Of a DNA stretch of 64,000 bases, positions 42,605 through 51,299 are shown piece by piece. Position 1 is the first letter of the stretch, and the number at the start of each line of letters is the position of its first letter. The DNA lies in contig JAZUJE010000002.1 of the NCBI GenBank assembly GCA_045642565.1, positions 156,973 to 220,972 of the forward strand. Direction: 5' to 3'. Below the pieces are notes generated by a model. It did no database searches. It saw only the letters and a program-made list of their open reading frames with translations, and had not been told where the DNA came from. The position numbers and the translations under genes are program-made. The DNA comes from UBA1764 sp045642565 (GTDB taxonomy: Bacteria; Bacillota; Clostridia; Peptostreptococcales; Anaerovoracaceae).

Positions 42605-43687
42605 ATGAGAACTGTAATTGTAAAAACTGAAAAACCCTATGAAGTGCTTATAGAACACGGCATACTGGATCGCTGCGGCGAGATAATTGCCCAGCAAAGA
42701 GCTTTTCAGCTCTTAGATTTAGAAAATCCTGATGGGGAAATGATTTCTCCGGGTAAATGCTGTATAGTAACGGATAAAAATGTTGAAGCACTTTATTTAG
42801 AAGAAGCCAGAGTAGCGTTCAGAGCTGGCGGTTTTGATGTTTGCAATTTTGTTATTGAAGGCGGCGAAGCAAGCAAAACTATGCAGGTTGCAAGCTCGTT
42901 AATTGATTTTCTTGCGGAAATGAGATTTACGAGAACTGATATAGTCGTTGCCCTTGGTGGCGGAGTTGTCGGTGATCTTGCAGGTTTTGCTGCGGCAATG
43001 TATATGAGAGGAATTGATTATGTACAAATTCCTACAACTGTGCTTGCTGCGGTTGATTCTTCTGTAGGTGGCAAAACGGCCGTCAATCTTTACGAAGGGA
43101 AAAATTTAGCCGGAGCTTTTCACCAGCCGATAAAGGTAATAGTAGATCCTGGTTTGTTTGATACTCTTTCTTTGGATATTTATAATCAGGGTTTGGCAGA
43201 AGCGATAAAAGCCGGAATGATAGCCGATAGATTTTTATTTGAATCTTTTGAGCTTGGTAGTTTTGATATAGAAGAAGTGATAGCTAAGGCTATTGCAATC
43301 AAAGCAAGATTTGTTTCTGAAGATGAAGAAGATCGAGGTGTAAGACAGCTTTTAAACCTTGGTCATACCGTGGGACATGCTATAGAAAAGGCGAGCGCAT
43401 ACGAAATTTCACATGGAGATGCGATCGCGATAGGAATGTATATAGTTACGAATGCAACAGGCGCAAAGAAGCTGACTGACAGGCTTTATCGTACATTAAC
43501 GATAAACGGTTTACCATGGAATTGTGACATTCCTAAGGAAGAAATACTGGCACAAATTGCACTTGATAAGAAACGCCAAGGGGACAAGATAAAGTTAATT
43601 GTTCCTATCAGAGTTGGCGAATGTGAAATTAGAGAGATGTCTTTAGAAGAAGCAAAAGAATTTTTGTCCAAGGGTTTTCAGAGTTAA
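42605..43687 (+). CDS. aroB: 3-Dehydroquinate synthase
   Basis: Second step of the shikimate pathway (DAHP to 3-dehydroquinate), NAD- and metal-dependent. 360 residues with ALGGGVVGDLAGFAAAMYMRG, PTTVLAAVDSSVGGKTAVN, and the metal-ligand segment LNLGHTVGHAIE. First aro gene of the operon. Confidence 0.96.
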   Translation: MRTVIVKTEKPYEVLIEHGILDRCGEIIAQQRAFQLLDLENPDGEMISPGKCCIVTDKNVEALYLEEARVAFRAGGFDVCNFVIEGGEASKTMQVASSLIDFLAEMRFTRTDIVVALGGGVVGDLAGFAAAMYMRGIDYVQIPTTVLAAVDSSVGGKTAVNLYEGKNLAGAFHQPIKVIVDPGLFDTLSLDIYNQGLAEAIKAGMIADRFLFESFELGSFDIEEVIAKAIAIKARFVSEDEEDRGVRQLLNLGHTVGHAIEKASAYEISHGDAIAIGMYIVTNATGAKKLTDRLYRTLTINGLPWNCDIPKEEILAQIALDKKRQGDKIKLIVPIRVGECEIREMSLEEAKEFLSKGFQS

Positions 43688-43689
43688 AA

Positions 43690-44649
43690 ATGATTTACAT
43701 CAACAACAATTTAAAAGTTGCTACATTTGGCAATACACATGACAAAGAGGTTGGAGTTCTTATCGACGGTTTTCCAATTGATTTTGAAATTGATTTTGAA
43801 GATGTACAAAACATGTTAGAAAGACGTCGCCCTGGAACATCAAAAATTGTCAGTCAAAGAAACGAAGATGACATTCCGAAAATTACAAACGGAATTGTAA
43901 ATAATAAAACTAACGGCGAAAGTATCCGCGCGGTTTTTGAAAATAAAGATATTAAAAATTCGGAAGAAGATAAAGATTATGTTCCTCGCCCGGGACATGG
44001 TGATTTTAGCTATTTTAAAAATACAGGAAAGTTTTTAAAAGGAGCTACATCTGCGAGGGCAACAGTCGGTCTTGTTTTTGCCGGAGCTTTGGCAAAGCAA
44101 TATCTCTCTCAAAAAGGGATTTTTGTTAATGCAAGATTGCTATCGCCAAGCGAAGAAGAAATCAAGCAGGTTTTAAGTGAAGGCGATTCAATCGGAGGCT
44201 TGGTCGAATGTAATATAATCGGGCTTCCTGCGGGCTTTGGAAATCCATATGGATCAAAGTTAGAAAGCACAATAAGCTCGTGTATTTTTAACATTCCGGG
44301 CGTAAAAGGCCTAGAATTTGGAGCCGGATTTGAAAGTGTAAAATATAAGGGCTCAGAGCTAAATGACGCTTTTGTTTGCATAAATGGGGTTGTTAGAACC
44401 GAAACAAACAATTGCGGAGGGGTTCTTGGCGGAATGGCTACAGGAAGCCCTGTAGTCTTTAGGCTGGCTTTTAAGCCTACTCCGAGCATAGCAAAAGAGC
44501 AAAAAAGCTTGAATCTCATGACTTTAGAGCCTGTAAGTGTAAGCAGTCAGACAAGAAATGACCCTTGTATAGCAGTTAGAGGGGCTGTTGTGGCAGAAGC
44601 TGCCACTGCAATAGCAATAATGGATATATGCCTGAATTCGGATTATTAG
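43690..44649 (+). CDS. aroC: Chorismate synthase (short form)
   Basis: Converts EPSP to chorismate with reduced FMN. Family motifs are visible: RRRPGTS, RPGHGD (VPRPGHGDFSY), ATSARAT (His-to-Thr relative to the common SARET), GLPAGFGNPYGSKLE, GGVLGGMATGSPVVF and a C-terminal RNDPC. At 319 residues it is shorter than the usual ~360-390, mainly from trimmed loops. It overlaps the aroE-aroK gene by 22 bp. Confidence 0.92.
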   Translation: MIYINNNLKVATFGNTHDKEVGVLIDGFPIDFEIDFEDVQNMLERRRPGTSKIVSQRNEDDIPKITNGIVNNKTNGESIRAVFENKDIKNSEEDKDYVPRPGHGDFSYFKNTGKFLKGATSARATVGLVFAGALAKQYLSQKGIFVNARLLSPSEEEIKQVLSEGDSIGGLVECNIIGLPAGFGNPYGSKLESTISSCIFNIPGVKGLEFGAGFESVKYKGSELNDAFVCINGVVRTETNNCGGVLGGMATGSPVVFRLAFKPTPSIAKEQKSLNLMTLEPVSVSSQTRNDPCIAVRGAVVAEAATAIAIMDICLNSDY

Positions 44650-45785
44650 GAGAAAACTTAAAATATAGCTATAGCCAAAAGATTCATGAGTCTTTTGGGC
44701 TGTATGAATACGGGCTTTTTGAGAAAAAAGAGACAGAACTTGACGATTTTTTCAAAAAAAGAGCATGGAAAGGCATAAATGTAACGATTCCTTACAAAAA
44801 AACGGTTCGTCGTTACCTTGACGAGGAAAGCAATATAGCTCAAAGGATAGGAGCTGTTAATACAATATACGAAAAGAACGGCAGGCTGATTGGCGATAAT
44901 ACTGATTTTTACGGCTTTTTGCACCTTTTGAATTTGGTAAAGGCAAAGCCAAATGGCAAAAATGTGCTTATTTTAGGGCGTGGCGGAGCTGCAAAATGCG
45001 TCAGAGAGGCCATGAAAGAGCGTCATGCAGCGACAATTTGGCAAACACACAGGCACGAATTAGCCGACCTTTCCAAAATGGCAGATGCCGAAATCCTTGT
45101 AAATTCAACGCCTATAGGAACCGCCTTTACAGAACTTGAAGGCAAATCCCCTTGCGATTTAAGACAATTTAAGAAACTCGAGCTTGTTATAGATTTGGTT
45201 TACAATCCAAGCGAAACGCCTTTATTGAAACAAGCCAAAGAACTTGGAATTTCATGTATTGGCGGCCTTGAAATGCTTAAATTCCAAGCAGAAAAAGCAG
45301 CACATCGATTTATGAGTACAAAGAATATAGTGCTGATTGGTATGCCGGGTTGTGGGAAAAGTCATATCGGAAGGCTTCTGGCAGATAAAACCGGCAGACT
45401 TTTCTTAGATACAGATCATGAAATAAAGAAAGAATACGGTCAATATGCCGAAGAAATAATTAAAAAAGAGGGTGAAAAGGCTTTCAGAGAGAAAGAAAAC
45501 AAGGCCCTTTTGAAATTGCTAAGTATCGAAAACTCAGTAATTGCAACGGGTGGCGGAATTGTTACTTTTGAACCGAACAAAGAATTGCTGAAAGTTGCTA
45601 CAACGGTATGGATACAAAGAGATTTAGCGTTGCTTGGCACAAAACACAGGCCTTTATCTAACGATATAGAAAAACTATACGAAGCAAGAGAGCCTTTATA
45701 TGAAAATCTTGCAGATGTCATAGTGCAAAACAATACAAATCCTGATTCTTGTGTTTCTGAAATAAAGAAAGTGTGCAAAATATGA
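44628..45785 (+). CDS. Shikimate dehydrogenase-shikimate kinase fusion (AroE-AroK)
   Basis: A single 385-residue polypeptide with two consecutive pathway enzymes. Residues ~1-228 are AroE: SYSQKIH substrate Ser pair, NVTIPYKK catalytic Lys, DNTDFYGF, Rossmann LGRGGAAK, NSTPIG and GGLEMLKFQA. Residues ~230-385 are AroK: Walker A GMPGCGKSHIGR, DTDHEIKK, ATGGGIV and the KHRPLS lid. All key residues appear intact. The product of AroE would be the substrate of AroK, so channelling is possible. Confidence 0.93.
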   Translation: MPEFGLLGENLKYSYSQKIHESFGLYEYGLFEKKETELDDFFKKRAWKGINVTIPYKKTVRRYLDEESNIAQRIGAVNTIYEKNGRLIGDNTDFYGFLHLLNLVKAKPNGKNVLILGRGGAAKCVREAMKERHAATIWQTHRHELADLSKMADAEILVNSTPIGTAFTELEGKSPCDLRQFKKLELVIDLVYNPSETPLLKQAKELGISCIGGLEMLKFQAEKAAHRFMSTKNIVLIGMPGCGKSHIGRLLADKTGRLFLDTDHEIKKEYGQYAEEIIKKEGEKAFREKENKALLKLLSIENSVIATGGGIVTFEPNKELLKVATTVWIQRDLALLGTKHRPLSNDIEKLYEAREPLYENLADVIVQNNTNPDSCVSEIKKVCKI

Positions 45786-46210
45786 AGATTCTTGTAATCA
45801 ACGGACCAAATATTAATTTATTGGGCGAAAGAGAGCCAGAGCTTTATGGCACTCAAACTTATCGTGATTTAATTTTGCTTTGCGAAAAAACTTGCAAAGA
45901 ACACGATGCTGTTTGTATCACTTTCCAAAGTAACCACGAAGGTGCAATAGTAGATGTAATTCAACAAGCTGCGAAAGATGGCATAAACGGAATTGTGATT
46001 AATGCAGCGGCATATTCACATACAAGCATAGCAATACTTGATGCATTAAAAGCAGTTAAGCTTCCTTGTGTTGAAGTTCATATTACAGATCCTAAAACAA
46101 GAGAAGAGTTTAGACATATAGATTATGTATCGATGGCTTGCCAAAAAATTATTTCAGGAAAAGGTATCGATGGCTATAAAGAAGCTATAGAATTTTTATT
46201 AGGAGCATAA
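45782..46210 (+). CDS. aroQ: 3-Dehydroquinate dehydratase, type II
   Basis: 142 residues with the type II motifs INGPNINLLGEREPELYG (catalytic Arg/Tyr), QSNHEGAIVD, NAAAYSHTS and VEVHITDP. The ATG at 45782 overlaps the preceding stop (ATGA). The next start at 45773 would add three residues and lacks support. Confidence 0.95.
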   Translation: MKILVINGPNINLLGEREPELYGTQTYRDLILLCEKTCKEHDAVCITFQSNHEGAIVDVIQQAAKDGINGIVINAAAYSHTSIAILDALKAVKLPCVEVHITDPKTREEFRHIDYVSMACQKIISGKGIDGYKEAIEFLLGA

Positions 46211-46211
46211 G

Positions 46212-47465
46212 ATGGATGTAAGAATCGAGCCGGGAAAATATTGGGGCAAAGTGACACTTCCTCCAAGCAAAGCAGAAATGCATCGAAAAATTATAATCGG
46301 TACGCTCGCTAAAGCAGGTCGTATAGATGGTTCGGATGATTGTGATGATACAAAAGCAACATTTGATGCTTCTTATGCATTAGTAAGAACTTATCCGGAA
46401 GGAAGAGAACCCGAGATTAGAAAATGTAAATGTGGTTCTTCTGCTGCAACTCTTCGCATGCTTCTTCCTGTTGCCGGAACAATAAATAAAAAATTTCTTT
46501 TTGAAGGTAGCGAACAACTTTCATTAAGACCTATAAAAGAATTGCTTGATGTTCTTCGTGAACATGGAATGCAAATTGAAGGTGAAAAACTTCCACTTAT
46601 TGTTTCTGGAAAATTGCAAGCCGGAGAATACAAAGTTTCCGGTAATGTAACATCGCAATATATATCAGGCTTGCTTATGGCACTTCCTATGCTCGATGGT
46701 GATTCAACATTAGAGATTACTACAGAGCTTGAAAGTAAAGGATATGTAGATATTACACTTAAATGTTTAGAAGAATTTAAAATTGAAATAGGCGGAGTGT
46801 TTGGAAAATGGCAAATTAAAGGAAATCAAAAACCTGTATTGCCCGAACCTCCAAAAAAAGCATATGAATATGCTAATCCGAATTATAAACATACATTTAA
46901 GAAACATCAGAACCCGACTTCTCCGGGAAGCGGAATTAAATGTGAGCCGGATTGGACTATTGCAGCAAATTACTTTGTAGCAAATATGTTTGGTTCAGAA
47001 GTTCAAATGGATGGGCTTAACGAAAACAGTCTTCAACCTGACAAAGCCATCGTAGAAGATCTTAAACATCTTGGTGAAAACATAGACATTAGTCAAACGC
47101 CGGATCTTGCACCAATACTTGCTGTTGCTGCTTGCGGATATAAAGGCGATACAGTTTTGACAGGATGCAAAAGATTAAAATATAAAGAAACAAACAGAAT
47201 AGAAAATACCGTTGATATGATTAATACGCTTGGCGGAAACGCTGAAAGCACAGAAGATACAATTATCATTCACGGAACAGGAAAATTAATTGGTGGAAAA
47301 GTTGATCCAAAAAACGATCATCGCATTGCAATGGCCGCAACTATCGCGGCACAAATTTGTGAAAAAAGTGTTAGCATAATTAATGCAAGTTGCGTATCGA
47401 AATCTTGTCTCAACTTCTTTATGGATGGCACCTGGCTTGGTGCACAGATGTATTACAACGTTTAG
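46212..47465 (+). CDS. aroA: EPSP synthase, divergent
   Basis: Joins shikimate-3-phosphate and PEP. 417 residues. Motifs seen: LPPSKAEMHRK (usually PGSKSxxxR), KCKCGSSAATLRMLLP, SLRPIKELL, SGNVTSQYISGLLMALPML, KETNRIENT and DPKNDHRIAMA. The Lys and Arg of the first motif are kept. There is an unusual segment ~215-255 (KPVLPEPPKKAYEYANPNYK and onward) inserted before EPDWTIAANYF. It is followed after 12 bp by the non-aro cassette. Confidence 0.9.
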   Translation: MDVRIEPGKYWGKVTLPPSKAEMHRKIIIGTLAKAGRIDGSDDCDDTKATFDASYALVRTYPEGREPEIRKCKCGSSAATLRMLLPVAGTINKKFLFEGSEQLSLRPIKELLDVLREHGMQIEGEKLPLIVSGKLQAGEYKVSGNVTSQYISGLLMALPMLDGDSTLEITTELESKGYVDITLKCLEEFKIEIGGVFGKWQIKGNQKPVLPEPPKKAYEYANPNYKHTFKKHQNPTSPGSGIKCEPDWTIAANYFVANMFGSEVQMDGLNENSLQPDKAIVEDLKHLGENIDISQTPDLAPILAVAACGYKGDTVLTGCKRLKYKETNRIENTVDMINTLGGNAESTEDTIIIHGTGKLIGGKVDPKNDHRIAMAATIAAQICEKSVSIINASCVSKSCLNFFMDGTWLGAQMYYNV

Positions 47466-47477
47466 ATTTATAAAGGC

Positions 47478-48959
47478 ATGAATAATCTAATACCAGTAGT
47501 TATAGGAATCACCGGCCACAGACAGCTTAGAAATCAAGACCTTACCCAACTTAAAGATGCGGTAAGAGAACAGTTAAAAGCTGTGATTTTAAGATGCCCT
47601 AATTCTCCTGTTAAACTTCTCACTTGTTTGGCTGAAGGGTCCGATCAGCTTTGTGCGGAAATCGCCCTTGAATTAAATATAGGTTTAATAGTTGCACTAC
47701 CAATGGAACTCTCCGAATACAAATTGGATTTTCATTCTGGTGCGCTTTTAAATTTCGAAGATTTGATTAGTAAAGCAGAAAAAGTTTTTGTTGCACCAAA
47801 AGTAGAAGAATCAAATCAATCATTTGCTCGTGAATATTATTATAGGCAGGCCGATATTTACATTGCAACTCACTCACATTGCCTTATTGCTTTGTGGGAT
47901 GGTTCCAGTCCTAAAGCCGGAGGCTGTGGAACATCTGAAACTGTAGATATGGTTTTAAATCACAGCTATCAAAGCGTTCGGTGTGTGCATAATCAGGATG
48001 GGTTTGTGATTCATATTATGACACCAAGGACAAAAGAAGCCGATAATGCAGGAATCGTAAGCTATCTTGGTAACGAAAAAGTATTTAATGAAAATATTGC
48101 CAAGCTTAATGAATTAAATAAAGATGGTGGAGACCCTGATAAATTAAGCATAAAATTCGGGAAAAGGTATCATGGGACATTAATGTTCCTTGCGATATTA
48201 GGGACTATCCTAACTTTAGCATTTCTTCTTTACGATAATGCAATGATAAACTGGATGCTTTGGATTTTAGGATTTGTTCTTTTGGTAATGACAATTATTT
48301 TCAGAATTGCAAATCGGTCTAAACTTCATCAAAAATATATTGAGTACCGGGCTCTTGCAGAATGCTTAAGAATACAAAATCATTTAAACCGCAACGGAAT
48401 AAATATTGAGATTTCCGATTGTCTTACATGGACAGAGCGTTTTGATAATCCATGGATACTAAAAGCTACTCAAAGCTTTAATGTTATAAGAAAAACAGAA
48501 AAGACCGAAGAAATCAAGAAGGATTGGGTATTAGAACAACAGCTTTATCATGAAACGGCTGCTGAAAAGGCAAAGCAACAGCTTGATCGAAATAATGTAA
48601 TTGTTAAAACAGCTTTAATTGTTTCAATAGCTATTTACATTTTAACCCTGCTGTTTGAATATGTAGTTACTATTAAACTATCTTCAAATGTTGACTTCAT
48701 TAGAGCGATACTTAAAATTGGTGTCGGAACTGCTTCTGCAGCGAGCTTTTTTGCCGCAAATTATTACGGGAAACTTTCTATAAAACGTGTTTATGAAGAC
48801 CATGTAAGAATGGCTAAATATTTTAAAACGGCGGCTGTCTATTTAGAAAATAACAGTTTAAGCAAACAATTTTTATATGAGCTTATAGATGAGGAATTAT
48901 CCGAAAACAGTAATTGGTGTTCTTATGAAAAGGATAATGAAATTGATTTAACGATTTGA
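47478..48959 (+). CDS. SLOG-domain protein with C-terminal SLATT-like membrane module
   Basis: 493 residues. Residues ~5-200 form a SLOG/LOG-type Rossmann domain: VIGITGHRQLRNQD, LLTCLAEGSDQLCAEIA, RQADIYIATHSHCLIALWDG, a nucleotide- or nucleotide-derivative-binding fold. Residues ~235-490 contain four membrane helices (~236-256, 263-282, ~380-402, ~412-430) and YIEYRALAECLRIQ between the pairs, which is like the SLATT/DUF4231 effector family. In conflict systems SLOG is thought to sense a nucleotide signal and SLATT to act on membranes. First of five packed genes in the cassette. Confidence 0.78.
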   Translation: MNNLIPVVIGITGHRQLRNQDLTQLKDAVREQLKAVILRCPNSPVKLLTCLAEGSDQLCAEIALELNIGLIVALPMELSEYKLDFHSGALLNFEDLISKAEKVFVAPKVEESNQSFAREYYYRQADIYIATHSHCLIALWDGSSPKAGGCGTSETVDMVLNHSYQSVRCVHNQDGFVIHIMTPRTKEADNAGIVSYLGNEKVFNENIAKLNELNKDGGDPDKLSIKFGKRYHGTLMFLAILGTILTLAFLLYDNAMINWMLWILGFVLLVMTIIFRIANRSKLHQKYIEYRALAECLRIQNHLNRNGINIEISDCLTWTERFDNPWILKATQSFNVIRKTEKTEEIKKDWVLEQQLYHETAAEKAKQQLDRNNVIVKTALIVSIAIYILTLLFEYVVTIKLSSNVDFIRAILKIGVGTASAASFFAANYYGKLSIKRVYEDHVRMAKYFKTAAVYLENNSLSKQFLYELIDEELSENSNWCSYEKDNEIDLTI

Positions 48960-48966
48960 GGTTAGA

Positions 48967-50577
48967 ATGGACAAATACGTATTTATTAGTTATGCACATA
49001 AAGATAAAAAGGAAGTTCTAAAGGCGCTTAAAGCTTTGGAGTCTTGCGGAGTTAATTACTGGTATGACAAAGGTATTAAAGCCGGAGAAGACTGGGCTTT
49101 AAATGTCGGCTCAAAACTCACAGAAGCAAAGGCGGTAATTTTATTTTTAAGTAAAGCCGCAGTCAAAAGCAAAAACGTGTTAAGGGAAATAGAATTTGCG
49201 AAGAAAAATAATATTTCAATAATAACCGTACAACTATATCGTTTTAAGTTGCCGAAAACTATAGAAAAAATGTTAACGGTTAATCAGTTTATAATCCTTA
49301 ATCTTTTCAAAACTTATAAAAGTTTTGCAAACTCTCTTTGCGAAGCTTTGAAAAAATATGACGTAGTTGGTTTAGAAAAAACTGATTATATAGATGAAAA
49401 AATTCATATTTCAGGACATAGAATCTTCGGAAAGCTTTTATTTGCAATAGTAATTCTTGCCATAGCAGTTATTGCCGGATTTAAATTGTTTGTATTAGAT
49501 ATACCAACAGTTTTGGGGATGGAAACCAACCCTGCAGAATTAGATGTTAAAGCAGCAGGCTTTAATTGTGCAATAGCGAATGGGTATAGTGATGAGGAAG
49601 AATATGGTTTCATTTTTGATCAGAATAAAACAGGCTTAGGATTTAAAAATAGCACAGTTGTTATTTCTCAAAGTCTTGGCCCAGAAGTAGATTTGGTAAC
49701 AGTTCCGGAACTTGTTGGATATCATATAAGTGAAGGCGTTGCAAAACTTGTCGAGGTTGGCATGAAAACCTTTGTTATCGAACCTGTTAAAAGTGATGAA
49801 TATGAAATTGCTTATATTACAGAACAGAGCATAGCCGCAAACTACAAAGTTTCATCACATAGCAAAATTCAGCTTAAAGTATCTTCTGCTGCGGACACTA
49901 TCATCGAAATTCTTGGACAAAAGATTAAGCTCAATGATAAGAAGATAGAAATTCAGATTACCGATAAAAATGAACTAATAGTTACCCCATTGTCGGTTTA
50001 TGGTATTAGTGCCAACTATACAGAAACAGATTCTCTTAATGAAAACGGGAGCATAAATGCAACAACTCAGTTTTTGATTAGTATTAAAAGGGAAGACACT
50101 GATTATTATGGTAAATACCGTGGAAGATTTGTAATGCAAACAAATCTTGTAGGAGATGATTCTTTAGGATGGAAAATCTTAAAGAAAGTATTTGGTAATA
50201 GCGAAGGGGTTTCAGTTCAGGTAAAATCAGAATCTTTTAACTGTAAAGCAGAAGAATACAATGATGCAAAATACAAGGAGTTTGTAGAAGATGTAACGGG
50301 GAGCAGCCTAAATGCAATAGAGTATACCAAACCGGTTATCATGATTCTTGGCAAAAATATTGTGCTTACAGATATGAGTTCGCTTGCTAAAAATTTAGAT
50401 TGGCTATATTCACTGACAAGCAAATTCGTATTTGCAATTCCTAAACTGGAAGGAGATGTTCTTGATCAGCCGTATTCAATAATTGTTCAGGAAAACGGGA
50501 AAGTATATATTGCTCTTTATGGGCGCGAAGGCGATCAAAAGGTAATGAAATTCCACGGGGATATTAAATATGAATAA
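48967..50577 (+). CDS. TIR-TM-PASTA transmembrane protein
   Basis: 536 residues. Residues 1-135 are a TIR domain (KYVFISYAHKDKKEV, WYDKGIKAGEDW, AVILFLSKAAVKS) with a Glu in NVLREIEFAKK at the position of the NADase catalytic Glu. One membrane helix (~157-176) follows. The external part has a degenerate and a clear PASTA repeat (~235-300, VPELVGYHISEGVAKLVEVGM) and ~230 residues of unknown beta-rich sequence. PASTA modules bind peptidoglycan-type ligands in other proteins. The topology suggests an external sensor driving a cytosolic TIR. Overlaps the next gene by 8 bp. Confidence 0.82.
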   Translation: MDKYVFISYAHKDKKEVLKALKALESCGVNYWYDKGIKAGEDWALNVGSKLTEAKAVILFLSKAAVKSKNVLREIEFAKKNNISIITVQLYRFKLPKTIEKMLTVNQFIILNLFKTYKSFANSLCEALKKYDVVGLEKTDYIDEKIHISGHRIFGKLLFAIVILAIAVIAGFKLFVLDIPTVLGMETNPAELDVKAAGFNCAIANGYSDEEEYGFIFDQNKTGLGFKNSTVVISQSLGPEVDLVTVPELVGYHISEGVAKLVEVGMKTFVIEPVKSDEYEIAYITEQSIAANYKVSSHSKIQLKVSSAADTIIEILGQKIKLNDKKIEIQITDKNELIVTPLSVYGISANYTETDSLNENGSINATTQFLISIKREDTDYYGKYRGRFVMQTNLVGDDSLGWKILKKVFGNSEGVSVQVKSESFNCKAEEYNDAKYKEFVEDVTGSSLNAIEYTKPVIMILGKNIVLTDMSSLAKNLDWLYSLTSKFVFAIPKLEGDVLDQPYSIIVQENGKVYIALYGREGDQKVMKFHGDIKYE

Positions 50578-51292
50578 GCTCTACAAATATGTAGATAAAA
50601 ATATTGAAAAGCAAGCACAACGCTACGAATCATATTTGCCAAATATTTCCGCAGCTGTATTTTTTATTGGCGAAGAATATGATGAAGCTCAGCTTAAAAT
50701 AGAACTAAATCATGTTGTTTCTAAAGGGTATAAGCTTTATTGTGTTCTTTTCGGGAACCCGAAGTTTGATAGTGGCATTATTCTTCAAATGGGGCTTGCA
50801 GTGAAAATAGAAGACAGTGAGACTTCTCCGGCAAAACTTAAAGAATTATTAGGCCATAAAGAGGCGAAAAATAAGAAAAGTTTTATTATAGGAACTGTCG
50901 TTGTCATTCTTGCTGTCTTGATAGGACTATCTTTTCTTTTAAAACCAAAGCCAAAGGAAGAAATAAAAGTTGACAATCTAAATTTGGATGAAATATATAC
51001 AAAAGCCTTTATTGCTGCCGGAGCAGATTCTATTGTTGTTGATGGTGGAATATCCAAAGAAGAAATTTTATTAATTGAAAGTTTGGATTTGTCGGGCCTT
51101 GGACTTGATGATATTTCGCCGTTATTATATGCAACAAATCTTCGCGAATTAAACTTAAGCAACAATAAAATTACAGACATAACAGCTCTTGCGGCTTTAT
51201 CAAAATTAGAAAAAGTAGATTTAAGAGATAATCCCATCAGCAATTATGGTGTTCTTGATTATTTGCCAAAGCTGACAGAAATAATTAAATGA
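50570..51292 (+). CDS. Half-TIR-TM-leucine-rich-repeat protein
   Basis: 240 residues. The N-terminal ~95 residues resemble the second half of the neighbouring TIR domain (SAAVFFIGEEYDEAQLKIEL then KGYKLYCVLFG), keep an aligned Glu, but lack the first strand and BB loop. A membrane helix (~103-123) leads to three 22-residue LRR units of the internalin type at ~167-235 (ELNLSNNKITDITALAALSK). The expected topology is LRR outside and TIR-like inside, as in Toll-like receptors. It may be a partner or decoy for the full TIR protein. Confidence 0.72.
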   Translation: MNKLYKYVDKNIEKQAQRYESYLPNISAAVFFIGEEYDEAQLKIELNHVVSKGYKLYCVLFGNPKFDSGIILQMGLAVKIEDSETSPAKLKELLGHKEAKNKKSFIIGTVVVILAVLIGLSFLLKPKPKEEIKVDNLNLDEIYTKAFIAAGADSIVVDGGISKEEILLIESLDLSGLGLDDISPLLYATNLRELNLSNNKITDITALAALSKLEKVDLRDNPISNYGVLDYLPKLTEIIK

Positions 51293-51299
51293 GGTTTTT

